Source of the DNA: Gremmenia infestans
Taxonomy: Eukaryota > Ascomycota > Leotiomycetes > Helotiales > Hamatocanthoscyphaceae
DNA: 64,000 bases
Direction of reading: 5' to 3'
Assembly: GCA_032629725.1 (NCBI GenBank)
Contig: JAFEVB010000001.1
Span: forward strand, 1,178,001-1,242,000
The notes under the pieces are model-generated. The model was not told the DNA's origin. It did not search any database and saw only the letters and a list, made by a program, of their open reading frames with translations. The translations under genes and the position numbers were made by a program. This document shows positions 1 through 12,163 of this stretch, one piece after another (position 1 is the stretch's first letter; each line of letters opens with the position of its first letter).

Positions 1-230
1 GACGTGACTTTGATATGTCGGCGGGAATAACCTGTGAGATATATGATTGCTATTGAGAACAATGGCTTATAATGAACTGGCGGACTTGTAATTGAAACTA
101 AATAGCATGAGAAATGCATATAGGACGATGGATTAAAACCACAAAAAGGGAGCCATTTTCTCGCCCCTCAAAAACTTCGCCAAAATCATCCCCCACCTCA
201 AAAAAAAATAACCCACATCAACACCAAAGA

Positions 231-1294
231 ATGGCAGACGACCAAGAAGACGACGAGCCACTGTAACGTCCCAAAGTCATTCAAAATATAGGTTAATAAC
301 TAATGATAGCATAGCGTCCTATCAGGCTCTGCGCTCGACGCCTTGAAAGAATTCTATGCCGATCGCGATGCGCACCACAAGCAGTTTGAGGACCTCAAAG
401 CGGCAGCCGAGGACAACGCTGCACCGCTAAGCATGGATGCTTTTGCTGAGGATTGGAATGAAAGCCAATTTTGGGTATAGAGCCTTTTCTTCTCACCTTC
501 TGTTTTGAAGAAGCGTCATCAGAGTGTGAACACACGCTTATGCCGTATTTTAGTATTCTGATGAGACTGCCCTGGCTCTAGCTGAAGAGCTGTTGGAAGG
601 TGCAGACAAGGAGACGACCATTGCGGTTGTGAGTGCACCGAGCGTATTCGTGCAGGTCAAGAATATATTGGTTGGTTTCTCATCTCCTGCCAGCCTCTCT
701 CCCAGCTGATGATAGACTAGTCAAAGAGCGGCAAGATGGAGGATGAAAGGCCCAAGGTCTATCTCTTGGAATTCGACCAGAGATTTGAAGTCTTTCCTGA
801 ATTTGTCTTTTACGATTTCAACAATCCGCTGAATCTGCCACGTGAGTGACCTAATGGCATTGTGGCAAATAGAAAGAAAGGAGCTGACCAGTAGAAGCGA
901 GCTTGAAGGGGAGTGTGGACAAGATCATATGTGATCCGCCGTTCTTGAGTGACGATTGCCAGACTAAAGGTAAGGTGGTTCTACATCTCTTGACCAAATT
1001 AAGAAGATTTAATTTGAGAGCATTTGCTGATTGCGAATAGCTGCTTTGACGGTTCGGTGGCTGTCTAAGTCTTGGGACACAGCACCAGCTTCTGGTCTAC
1101 GAGTGATTGTCTGTACGGGAGAGCGGATGGAAAACCTGATCAACAAGTTGTATCGTCCAGCTGGGGTATCAACAACAACATTTGAGCCGGTTCATTCCAA
1201 GGGATTGAGCAACGAATTCTTTTGTTACGCAAACTTTGAGTGTCAGAAATGGAAGTGGAGGGTGCAGAGTAAAGATGAGATACCACGGGCATAA
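231..1294 (+). CDS. EFM5: eEF1A lysine methyltransferase (Efm5/EEF1AKMT1 family)
   Basis: Six exons, 231-262, 315-474, 554-670, 721-841, 892-969 and 1041-1294, give 253 residues, with the total divisible by three. Family knowledge: Efm5 (N6AMT2/EEF1AKMT1) is a cytosolic SAM-dependent seven-beta-strand methyltransferase that methylates a lysine of elongation factor 1A. Seen here: an N-terminal helix ALDALKEFY, the conserved DWNESQFWYSDETA segment near residue 55, a central strand-rich core (VYLLEFDQRF, FVFYDFN), the catalytic-type motif ICDPPFLSD (a DPPF variant of the NPPF/DPPY class) near residue 155, and a C-terminal FFCYANFECQKWKWR. The first ATG is used because exon 1 splices in frame to the LSGSALDAL start of the conserved region. 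The gene converges on the deubiquitinase gene downstream. Identification is firm; exon 1 is the least certain part. Confidence 0.88.
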
Positions 1295-1607
1295 GCACTA
1301 CGATGGGTGCACTTAGTTCTGTACCATAAAAATAAATCGCAAGGCTTTTTTTTTGCACAACATTAGCATGGCACAATATTTTAGTGACCCTTACCGTATG
1401 GTTCATAGTCCAGATTGCTGGCCATACGCTTTCGAACATGTCATATCACTTGGGTTATTCTGAACCGTGAATGTACATCAGAACAGATGTCTTCATTTTG
1501 TGCTATCACCTCCATAGCCGGGTATAGGTATTGATGTACATAAATTGAGATCAGATTCCTAAACGCCTCTAAATGCAATTATCATCATACCATAATACCA
1601 TGCATGC
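1295..1607. other. Convergent intergenic spacer, EFM5/UBP8
   Basis: This 313-base spacer lies between the stop codons of two convergent genes. It holds an eight-T run near 1346 and AT-rich sequence that could carry both 3' UTRs. No coding sequence or RNA gene is visible. Confidence 0.5.
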
Positions 1608-3774
1608 TTACGCCAACGATTGTACGACATAAAAAAGAAGGAACGCTTGCTCGTTCAGTACCTGCGACTTTGATGCGAGTGTAACATTATGGTCATTGAA
1701 CTTGAACCACTGGTTCCCAACCCTCGAGTACGAAACATAGTGGCCTAATCGTGTGAGTATACTTGGTTCAATTAGAGAAGGATGTCATCTTACCAGTTTC
1801 AAGATTACCAACATGAACAACAACGCTCTGAAGATCATAGGTACAAGATCTTGCTAGCTCATTCCTGTCTTTCGCATCCGCATTCGTATTTCGTGCCCGA
1901 TTTGTGTATGGGAACATCTCAAGCTTGAGAGGAAATGATACTTTAGTATCAATCTTGGATGCAAGGCCATTGTTTTGTTTAAAGCGCTGTAGCAGGAATG
2001 TCAGCAAGGTCTTTACAGCCGAACAGTGGACAGTAAAGGCGCTCCAGCAATTGTTGCTGAAGTATAGTCGAGTAGTGAGATATAGTAACGCCTAGTCTCA
2101 GGAAAAATTGCAAAGGCTTGGAGAGCGGAACTAACCACTGCTCACTTGAAACGAGACACGTTGGACAGAATCTCAGCCCACAGGATTATGAATTCACCTT
2201 CATATCATCTTTTGTGCAATATGCCATAATCTCTCAATCTCCAAGTTATGAGATGGGCCATCACTTGAAAGCTCCTGTTGCTTTCCACTGCATATTTTTC
2301 ATACAAAAGGCAGACAGTTCTGGAATGCAAGAGGAATTAGAGTATGTACTAACCTTTAGCTGTATGCAGAGAACATTTGGTAGGCTCTTTATGCTCAGCT
2401 GCTTCTTGGCTTCCTGTGTACCACATTGATTACATGTGTACTCGCAGCGCTCCGGTCTGATGTACTCTTCATCCAAGCATTTCTGCAGACTGAGAGCCGA
2501 CTGAGTTGTCGCTTTGAGGCCCTTCTTTTTGGCAAGCACATCCAAGCCTAAGCTCAGATCCAAAAATGATTCAATTGAAGCGTTTACATCTCCACAACTC
2601 TGGCAAGTGATGGTGCTCTGCAGCTTGCCATAAAACGTCTGATGTACGATGCATTTGCAATTCGGTTCGTTGCCTGTTTTGTTCCGTTTCGTGACTGGGC
2701 TGTCCTCAAGTAAGGATGGTCTCCCTCCGCCATTTATCTCGTGTAGCTCTTCCGTCAGAAACTGGAAGAATTCGTGTGCATCTTGCTCCTTGTTGCTCGC
2801 CAGCTCCTCGTATGCCTTACGCTTAGACAGCCAAAAACTTGCTAGGATATTAGAAGCCGAATAACCAACAGTCGTTTCTTGGGCATAGAATTCTTGGAAC
2901 ATGTCATCCATAGCACAGCTCATACAATTCTTATAAGAGCACTGCGAACTCTGATGTCCTTCGGAGAGATAGAAGTTTCGTAGTAGAGGATTGTGGACGA
3001 AACATTGAAGGATGACATTCATATAGCACGTAGCACCCATGTTGTAGATTCCCCGAATTCCACTTGCACGGCAAGGAATTTCAACAGTGTTTGTAGATAT
3101 AAACCCGGGGTCGTCCCTTGCAGCATCCGTGAAGAGCTTCTCGATCTTTCGCTTTCGAGCTATTGGAAACCACTGTCAGCACACTTAATCATGTATGTTT
3201 CTGACAGAACCAAGGGGCAATTCAATCATAGATGTTACTACTACTTACTAAATGAGCCAAATTCGGATTTCCGCAGCCTCAGCTCCTCCAGGGTTGGGTC
3301 CCATACAAAGTCTTCGCACATTTGGCAGTACAAACAACCATTCCTTGATTCAACATCTAGATGTGTCAGGCAAGAACAATTTTGTACTAGGAGCGAGTCC
3401 TACAGATTCGATGTCCAGTCTTGGCTCCATGTTTTAGGCTACTTTGTGCTGTAGCTACTGTCTCCGTGCAGTGCAAGCACAAGTAGTTCGGTGTGAGCGT
3501 TGTGCCCTTGGCCTTGGACGTCTGGGGCACAACGGGGTCATTGTAAATTACCCGCAAGCAGTCCTTATAGTGACGGATCATTTCAGGAAGCTTTTGGGCC
3601 AAGAGAAGCTGTATGTGGCCTGATTGTCCTATTTCAGCTGGGTATCCATGAGGTCTCGCAAGGCTGAGAGCAGGAAAGCTTACCGCACCCATAAAGGGGA
3701 ACACCTGGCTGCGGAGTCTTGATTGCGGGAGGATTTCCAGGCGACGCCGGCGTCACTGGTCTGGATGATGACAT
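1608..3774 (-). CDS. UBP8: Ubiquitin-specific protease, SAGA DUB module (Ubp8/USP22)
   Basis: Six exons (3684-3774, 3404-3628, 3249-3356, 2354-3159, 1794-1986, 1608-1744) sum to 519 codons plus stop. Ubp8 removes ubiquitin from histone H2B as part of the SAGA coactivator DUB module in the nucleus. Seen here: an N-terminal ZnF-UBP domain with CLHC, H..TGH and LYCQMC ligands (about residues 70-120), the Cys box NMGATCYMN with catalytic Cys near residue 185, a QDAHEFFQFL segment, CQSC/CNQCG zinc-ligand pairs inside the catalytic core, and the His box GHYVSYSRV near residue 475 followed by WFKFND. Length matches fungal Ubp8 (about 500 residues). The start ATG at 3774 splices in frame into the zinc finger. 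Oddity: the intron before RFKQNN is 367 nt, far longer than the other introns of this gene. Confidence 0.9.
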
Positions 3775-5148
3775 ATTGACACTACTTATCCTCCACAGAT
3801 ACCGCGCTCTATGGATGAGTGGGATATACTTCGAAAAGAAGAAGGCTTTGAGAAAGGACGTTGGTCGGCGTTTACAAGTTCCGATCCGACGATCAGCAAG
3901 TATTAAACAAATTCAGCCAACCAAACCCCAACCCCCAACTATTGTAGGATGGGACAGTATATATGATATTTCATATGATCTCATACTTAGATTAGGGCTA
4001 AGAACCTGATAGCCCGTAAATTATTTGGCATGTGAATCCTCTTCGCTCCTATAGCGTTTTACAGCCTTCTTCATACAAAGCCCGCCAATTAATTAACTTT
4101 TAAATGTCCTATACTGCCTGGCACTTTATAAATTGATGCTGATTTTTCCTGTTACTGCAAGGCTTTTTCAAGCAGCGACTTTTCATGGGGCAGACCGTAA
4201 AACAATATGAAAGTTAGATGTAGTAAATCTTTACTTCATCCTATAAGTCAAACTAGCTAGCTTCAACTGCGGCCCGAGCTCTCAGCTAGCAGTTGCAGTG
4301 GAGTGAAGTGACAACACCAACCACCTCAGACCTTCCATGCGATATCTAGCACGTCCAGGTTGCGGACTTGACTCTTTTCGATTCTGGACGGTCTTAGCAG
4401 ACCAAAATAATCAGGGGAATTCCTCAGCACCTCAATCAATAAAGTACTCGCCGGACAACGGCGTCATCTCTTCTAAAGACAGACAAGGCTGATCGATACA
4501 CCGTTCGGTTGTTGCATTGGTAGACACAAGGGTTATGGTGTCCACTATGAAGCTTGAATACCGGTCGACCGAAGCTATGGGAGTAGAGGATTTGCATCTG
4601 CTCTTCGCTAATAAAGCAGAGCCCTCAATTACGACTTGGCATAGATTATCCATCTAGTCCAACTCCCTGCAGAGGCCAGACCAAAAACGAGAACAAAATC
4701 GAAGAAATCTCCTACACTTGTCATGGTATCATCTGAACCTCAATGTGTCCCAATGGGGTTAGGCTGCACGTGTCACATAAACGGTTTATATCCGACTGTT
4801 CCCTTAAACCTCTTCTCTCTTTGCCTTTGTCATATTTATTTATAAGACCTTGATCTATAGTCGTCCCCTAACAATACTGTACAATATAATAGACGGGAGC
4901 CCATTAGCTCGATACATGCTTGGACAAGTGCGAGACTGTTATGTAGACTTGCCAGCGTGTCTGGAGAAGCTGCTTGAGAAGACCACCACCGACCTCAATG
5001 AGATTTCCATGCATTATCATTACATGGTGAATTTGATTAGTGAACGAATGATATATTTGACTGTATATGCAACTTGACAGCAAAGGAAAAAATTAAAATA
5101 ATTTTATTGTTAAAGAGGGGGCATTAACGCTTTCACCCGCATAGAAAA

Positions 5149-5173
5149 GTACCTACCTACCTAAGGTAGGTAC
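5149..5173. repeat. Short perfect inverted repeat, TACC-rich
   Basis: Two 10-base arms (GTACCTACCT and AGGTAGGTAC) are exact reverse complements separated by 5 bases. They could form a hairpin or a palindromic binding site. The function is unknown. Similar TACC motifs recur elsewhere in the same spacer. Confidence 0.5.
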
Positions 5174-8100
5174 AGTACGTTAGGATTCTTTGCTCGTCAT
5201 CATACCTTGAAGCTTCTTCCCATGATGTGTAACATGCCCGCGTAACTATTCAGAGCGGGACATTTATACAAGCGTCTACAATATTCACCTTCTAAACCAA
5301 AGGCCCCCCTGCTAATTAAGTCCACTCCTTCATCAACCTTATTATACACTAGCTCCCATCATATGTAGACCACCACACCACTAACATAGCTGCTTGTTTC
5401 TACACGCTGCATTCAACGAAGAAGAATCATTCTTCTTACTACGTCCAGTCATCCCCTCTATAGCTAAGGTGAAAAGCATATCTTATTCTAGGTCTTCCCT
5501 TGGAGATGAGATAGAATTTGGGGGGTTGCAAGTCAATGAGTGGAAATGGAATCTCAGGCTTCAAGACATTGGGACAAGATGAGTGTCGCGCTTCTTCTTA
5601 TGGTTTTTGGGATCACCACACGACCCTCAATGTTTGCAGAATGGTCAGCAGTTGTGGGGCCATCTTTGACAAGAGCGGAATCTTAAGATAGCACTATTGA
5701 TGTCAGATGCCCTACACCTAGAAGATCAGTATATTACGCCAATTACTCGACTGTATATCTATCGATCTCGTCGGTCCATCTCCGCGCTATGGAAGCACGC
5801 GCTCGTTTGGCTTCAAGAAATTTGGATATCTGAGAGAATGATGTTTACCCTTTCCATTGCTTAAGGAAGCATGGCATGGCGTTGGAGTTTGTATCGTCTG
5901 GTACAGCAGATGAAGGATCCAGAAAAATGTTCCACCGGGGAGTTGAGACATTTTCGAAGAGCGGCGGTAGCCTGTCATCAACGCTCAAGTTCCGGCATAG
6001 AGAAAAGAAGGATTCTAGACCTTTACACTTCGTCCTCCCTTGTCTCATGCTTTTGTGCCGGTCTTCTGCTAATTGATTGTAATTAGCAGCGATATTTCGG
6101 AGCCGTCGATACTTCATACAGCTTGGATATCTTTCTGAATACGCATTGCATTGTCCCCATAATTATACGCTTTAGCACCCGGCACATCCCTCGAAAGTAA
6201 TCATCTACACTTTAACAAATTTTAATCCTCCACTAATAAAAAAGATGTTCTGAAGAATATCATATGGACAGGGCAAAAAAAAGCTTGGGGGACAGGAGAT
6301 ATAAAGGGAAAGCAGAGGCAGCTTTATATATGGTCTTGGAATATAGCACCGACGACCCTAAACGAAGAGACGATGCCCGCATGTCGCTTGAGTAGCTGGA
6401 CCTACAAGAGGAAGACGTTTCAGCTCAAATGAGATTTTAATGTTTATGAGGAGAGACATCCTGACTTCTGCTTTCAGTGCTTCATAGGATAATCCACAAA
6501 GAACAGGCAACGTAGGAAGCTATTTCGTTGACGACACACATCAGCTAGCTGCCAAAAAGAGCAAGACAATATTCGTACGGGGTTGCAGGCCCAAATAATT
6601 TCCCTTTACATCGGCGATAGATACAAGATCTGCCACTCGGCGTACCTAGGTAAGTAGAACTTCTTCACGTAATGCGAATAGCAGTCCCTCCTAATCCTGC
6701 TGCTGCTTATTAGCCGCGCCAAGAGCTACAATCGTACGAGGCTGCACCTCCGGAATCCTTACACGTCTTGTACACTGTATGTATAAAGTCTTGGCATTTG
6801 TGGGATACTGTCCATATGACACGCAGCCTAGAGCCGAGGCCACCGAAGGAGGGCAAAATCGATACAGCTTCGAGACAGCCTAGTCCAATGGCCATTCTAC
6901 TTGTATAGTAATGCATTAAGTGCGGAGTTTCCTCCGTTGGACTGCTGACCTTTAGATAAGTGGCGCCTTTTTCTTTTTCAAGCAATGAGAATTGCAGCCT
7001 CGGTGGCAAGGTGGTGTGGTAAGAGACATGGTTAGCGGTTATCGGATGTTGAGGCAACAATGCTTAATATTTAGTCTCCAATCGCATTGTGAGATGGGAG
7101 CATACGGAGACATTTCTCCGTTAGTAGGTAGTATCGAACTCCTGCCACTGAATTGGCTCGATTTCCCCGGAGCCTGCTACGGCAGATTGATTAGTACCCG
7201 CAAGCCTCCTGGCAGTATCATGGAATTTTGTGACGGCTAATTGACCATGCATCACAGGTCACATGTGGTATGTAAGGATTGTGAGGATTGTGGAGAAGGG
7301 TAACAGACATGAAGTGGAACATGGATTCTATTCTGCAACGACAAGAATGTTGTGCGAAGTAGAAAAAGCGAATCGTTCGGATGCTTCGCATTACTTACTC
7401 TTCTTGGCATCTCAAACATATCTGTTAAGCTCTCATTATCCTGTGTGGTAATATTTATTGTGTAATGCGTAATGTGTAATGTACATGTAATCTGTCATCA
7501 GTAATAGGGAAAATGAGAGAGCCTTCCCATCAGAAGATGAGGGCATTCAGACCGTGATATCCGAATGTGCCGAAATAGCCGGAGCCTACCTCCGTATAGT
7601 ACTGTACTGTAGACATTTTCGCGTGGGGTCGTGGCGTGCATGAGTAGGTAAGTCGGTGTATACCGTACAGTAGTATCGCAGTCGCATACCGTCATTTACG
7701 CTAGCCGGTTACAGCTTAGCCAGCTATCATAGGATGTGACGCCAATATTGATTCCTACTAGTCCTGGCCAAAATCTGCAAATCTCTATCAGCCTTGCAGT
7801 ATCATATTATTAATGTTGACGCAAAATCTTTCACACACAGCTCGCCTAGAGTTTGCTTATGTGACTTTCCCCCTTGGAACTAAGATGGCCATACGCATGA
7901 CTCTTCACCCACCCCCTCACCGCAGGTCTATGGAAAGGCTTGACTCATACTTCCCACGCACTCCGATGTAGGAAGTACAGTAGCCTCCACTGCGGTATGC
8001 TACAGTATTGCCAAGTCAGTTGCTTGCTTGCTTACCTACCTCCGTACCTACCTATCTACTTCGTCCCAGGCGTGACTATTCCGCCAAGAAAACAAGGGCA

Positions 8101-8387
8101 AGGGGGGGCTTGCTTTGGTGCGTTTACCACTGTTCTTTACCCCCCTGCTATAGAATTCTTGGCGGAATAGTTACGAATAAGACGAAGTACGTATTAGACC
8201 GAAGCTTTCGGGTTCTGGGCGCCGACGACAACAGTTTTTATAGACGTCACGTCACCCAGCAAGCATAACCGTCCGATGTTTCCATTTTGTCCCAGACTTC
8301 TCAGCCGATATACAAATAGAACCGCGCTACCCTCTTTACTTGTGAGATTTTGAATACCTACTACGTGTAACTCACTTTTGCCCCTCC

Positions 8388-8395
8388 TATATAAG
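8388..8395 (+). promoter_or_regulatory. Putative TATA box of the YTP1-like gene
   Basis: TATATAAG lies 121 bases upstream of the ATG at 8509. The following leader runs to the start codon with no upstream ATG close to it. This is a motif and spacing argument only. Confidence 0.4.
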
Positions 8396-8508
8396 TGACT
8401 GCCTACTTAGCCTTCCCCGACCAAAGTCCGAGCTCAGTGCAAGTACTATACCGTATAGCACAGTAAATTCTTTTCTAAAATCGGGCGAGATTTCGAGAGC
8501 GACTTCTA

Positions 8509-10485
8509 ATGCAGATGCTTTCACTGAGGCTCGCAGCTCCTACTGCTGTTATACTGCTCGGGCTGGCGTCCGTGGCAGGTGCACACGGTCACGAGGGAGA
8601 CATGAGAATGGACATAGGTGATCCATCCATTTCGCGCCCTACGTTCGCAAAGATGCCAGACACCATAGATGCTGGCCCTCAAACCTATTTCCAATACGGC
8701 GAACATTCGGGGTTCTTGGTAGCTCATATTTTACTTATGACACTCGGTTGGATGTTCATCCTCCCTGTTGGTAAGAATATGCGATCCTAGAAGTTTTCCA
8801 AGTGCCCATGTCATAACATGTTATAGGTGTTATGTTCTCCATTTCACGCTCACGCTATAGACTTCCAGTCCAGATTCTGTTTCTCGTCACCAACGCAATA
8901 GGGGTGCTTCTAGTCTCCATATATAATGCTAGCACGCCAGATCTGTATCCGGGCAATACGCATCATCCAATTGGTTGGATCCTGACCTGGGTCACGAGTG
9001 CCCAGGTCTTAATGGGAGTCATGAGTGCCTATAAAGAACGAAATGGTGGTATTCAAAATGAGGAGCGAGCAGCTTTCATTCCGATTTCCACTCAAATCAT
9101 GGCTGAGCACCAGCGCCTGCAGAACCTGGGACTTGAAGATGCGTGCCGCTTTTCCAATGACAGCGGACAAGGTACGGAGCCAAACACCGAGTCTTTGAGA
9201 AGCCAGTCCTTTTCCTCGCAAGATTCGGATCATCAGCTTCCAGATACACTTCAGCATCATGAACAAGAAGAACAGCTGGAACGAAGTGGGTGGGTGCGAG
9301 GTAGCAAATTGGGCCAATTCCTGTCTCGGAAAGTGCCAAGATTGCTCACAAGCAGGGTTCTCCGTGTTCTCCAGTATGCGTATGATGTTGTCGATCGGGT
9401 AATCTTCTTGCTTGGCTTCTTGGGTATGGCGACAGGATTCATCACTTACGGTGGCTTCTTTGTAAGTCATATATATTCAGTTCATGAGAACCGCGCTAAC
9501 TCGCCGCTCAGATTGGACCCCAGGTCTTCAGCGGGCTGGCGCATTTCATCAAGGGCGGAGTATTCTTCTGGTATGGAATTCTGACTTTGGGTCGCTGGGC
9601 AGGCTCATTTGCGGATATTGGTTGGGTAAGTGTTTGTCGAGTTCGAACATCTTAACTCGACTACGTTACTGACAGCCGTAGGCATGGAACATCAGCCCGT
9701 CAAAGAGGTCTCGGCCCACTGCTGAATTTGTAGAGAGCTTCTTAATTTTCTCCTACGGTTCTACTAATGTCTTCCTCGAGCATTTGGCGGCCTGGGGATC
9801 GGAGTGGTCTGCACAGGATCTTGAGCACATTTCGATTACCATCATGTTTATTGGCGGTGGATTATGTGGCATGGTCATCGAGTCAAGGAAGATTCGAGAT
9901 CTTCTGAACACGACGCGACAGACACCCCAGTCGCGTCTTCAGGACGATAGAGAAGGAAGAGAAGAATCAGAGAAGATGGAACCCAAAACCTACAGATTTT
10001 CGATGAATCCTATGCCTGCTCTGGTCGTCCTTCTCTTGGGGTTAATGATGAGTTCGCATCATCAACAATCCATGCTTTCGACTATGATCCATAAGCAGTG
10101 GGGGAATTTACTAGCTGGTGCGGCATTTGCACGTGCTGCAACCTATGTTGTCTTCTATCTGTCACCTCCTACGTCCATCTTGCCAGGGAGACCGCCAACT
10201 GAGCTAATTACATCTTTCTGTTTGATGGCTGGTGGACTCATATTCATGTCTAGTGTAAGTCGCTGATACTGCTCTGAAGTACACCTGCTAATAAGTTAAA
10301 AGGCCCGTGATATAGTCCTGACAATGGAGCTTCATGATCTCGATGCCATGTTTGTCTTTACAGTCTCTATGGGCTTCATCACATTTTTGATGGCATGGAT
10401 TATCCTAGTCGTAGCCATCAAGGGATGGGCAGTGAGGAGAGAGAATAGGTCCATCTATACTTATCGCCCTATGAGCATGGCATAG
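8509..10485 (+). CDS. Ytp1-like integral membrane protein (DUF2427 + Ytp1 domain)
   Basis: Five exons (8509-8770, 8827-9461, 9512-9625, 9682-10254, 10303-10485) give 588 residues. Seen here: an N-terminal signal-like hydrophobic stretch (about residues 7-24), then AHGHEG and a short lumenal/extracellular segment. Next is the DUF2427-like region with helices around HSGFLVAHILLMTLGWMF, VQILFLVTNAIGVLLV and HPIGWILTWV. A hydrophilic Ser/Gln-rich loop (about 160-240) follows, then the Ytp1 domain (HFIKGGVFFWYGILTLGRW, FSYGSTNVFLEH, SITIMFIGGGLCGM). More membrane segments lie to the end, giving roughly ten or more in total. The biochemical role of Ytp1 proteins is not established; they are predicted transporters or redox-type membrane proteins. 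No neighbour suggests a pathway. Confidence 0.85.
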
Positions 10486-11494
10486 AGTGTTAGCCACAGA
10501 GGGTATTTAGATGTTCAGACGGCTTTCTTTGATTAGGTTAGGCGGCATTATGGGCGCTGGGTTGCGAAAATACCACTGATGAATTATGATTTGAACTTCG
10601 AATATAGATTTAATGATAATTGTAATAATAATTCAAAGCTGCTAAGCTCTCTTGGTAGCATATAAACGGTGGATCGTGAAGTCTTAGTTATCTACTACCC
10701 TCCCTCCCCTCCCCTGTCTCGATGTCCCATACAAGGTGAGACATTAAAAGTTAACATTTACTACAGTGATATAATATTCATAACGTGAGCCGAAATAGGC
10801 AGGTATACAAATCCGGAGATATCAAAGAGTAGTTCTTCAGGGGTTCTCGCTTATCGTATCGTAAGTAGCCTCATCCAAACCAAAAAACCATACTGAATTT
10901 ATAGTAGGAAGGAAGTACAAAGTCTAGCGAGTTATCCACGTGGCCTCAAGCAATTAAAGACAATCAACGCGAATTCTCTAAGGCTGTGGAAGAAGTAATC
11001 CTAAAGAGTATTATCTTCCCTCACAAAGCCGAATATTACCAGAAAGCGAACAGATTGCCTCCAGGTGAAAGCCAACGTTTCTATCTATACAAACGACAAC
11101 CAATTTTGTGTGGCTTGCTTGCGTTCCGTACTATTCTAGAGAGACAGTATCTAGGATTTACCCTTGCGGACAACTGGGGTTCTGCCATGTATCCTATACC
11201 AATATCTCCATCCCTACTCTTTCAGTTATAGGCGTGCCTTAGTTTCAGTTTGGAACTCGGAGAGGTCAGTACCTGCCAAAAGGGGCTTTGCCGAGGGCTG
11301 TCACTTGTAAAATAAAGAAATGCAAGAGGGGAATCAATAAATATGTGAATAAATGAATAAATAGATAGAGCCGATAGATAGAGCCGATAGGATAAGATAA
11401 CCAAGTAGGTTCTGGTATATATATCTACACGAATAAAACGCATTCGCATTCAAGCATGCTTGTCAAAACAAAACATCAAGCAGCAAAAATGAAA
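10486..11494. other. Intergenic spacer with small tandem repeat
   Basis: No gene is visible. AT-rich sequence follows the YTP1-like stop. Around 11364-11390 a 13-base unit containing gatagagccgata is repeated about twice, next to taaa/gata-rich microsatellite-like sequence. The spacer ends at the tRNA gene. Confidence 0.5.
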
Positions 11495-11622
11495 TGCTCA
11501 GTGTGAGGTTTGAACTCACGATCCCCTGTGACCACGATGTTAGTTACCTACTACAAATAGGTACCTTTAGTAGATAACTATCATATGTGAGACAGATGTG
11601 CTAACCACTACACCAACCAAGC
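11495..11622 (-). tRNA. tRNA-Val (anticodon CAC) with a ~55-nt intron
   Basis: Read on the minus strand, the acceptor arms GCTTGGT and ACTGAGC pair with wobbles and discriminator A. The D-arm GTGT...GCAC encloses an A-box-like GGTGTAGTGGTTAGC. The anticodon stem TCTGT/ACAGG flanks loop CTCACA with anticodon CAC. The T-arm GTGAG-TTCAAAC-CTCAC is perfect and holds the B box. The mature tRNA would be about 73 nt, so about 55 nt after position 37 are intron. The intron carries GTGG close to its 3' end, able to pair with the CAC anticodon as eukaryotic pre-tRNA introns do. CCA is not encoded, as expected. Confidence 0.9.
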
Positions 11623-12163
11623 GAGATATAAACTATTTTGTGGGCATATATTCCTTATTCTGGCCTATGTAGAGGTTCGGAAAATCAGGCGGTGTGTGTA
11701 TTTAGGAAGGCGTCCATGGGTGGTTGGAGGGATGGGGGAATGGTTGATGGATGATGGAGTGAATACGGAGGGGGCTTTGCACTAGTCTTTTCAATTGCTT
11801 GTTGGCAATCTGAAGAAACATTTTCTTGCAATGCTCTATCTTCAAGCACATTCAGATACAGTTTCAAAATCTAATGGATACATGTGGCTACTAAGCCCTG
11901 GTGGCACTGGGGTCTGACTTGCGCCGGATATATTGGAAGAACAGAATGCTGATAGACTAAAAAGATGTATGCATCCACTGTATACATTAAATATCTTGTG
12001 ATCTAGATCTAAAGTCTATTGGGATATAAAAGTCAAGATGAGAGACCGCCCCAACGTATGCATCCATTCATGAAACCCATCCAATCCAAAACTCCACCCC
12101 AACTGTCCAGGTCTATATACCTCTTCCTCGTTTATACATTCCCGCTCTTCCTAATCACTTCTA
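11623..12163. other. Intergenic spacer, tRNA-Val/LRO1
   Basis: This stretch contains the 5' flank of the tRNA and the 3' flank of LRO1. A G-rich run with repeated gatggnn-like words lies near 11700-11760. No gene is supported. Confidence 0.5.

Larger units (their letters stand above)
3775..8508. other. Gene-free stretch, 4.7 kb
   Basis: No protein gene could be supported on either strand. All open frames are short, lack family motifs and do not join through splice sites. The sequence is of mixed composition, with several TACCTACC and TACAGTAC/GTACTGTA motifs (near 5150-5180, 7595-7615, 7660-7675, 7975 and 8003). It holds a small perfect inverted repeat at 5149-5173, a short (gtaatg-like) tandem near 7455-7490, and a TATA-like element before the next gene. 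It separates UBP8 and YTP1-like, which face away from each other, so both promoters lie at its ends. Confidence 0.55.

Noticed and set aside
5787..6117. Overlapping short open frames in the 3.8-8.5 kb stretch
   Set aside because: All are under 100 codons, on both strands and in several frames. They have no motif and no splice joining, as expected by chance.
9009..9470. A 153-codon open frame antisense to the YTP1-like gene
   Set aside because: It overlaps a confidently assigned exon and shows no domain.
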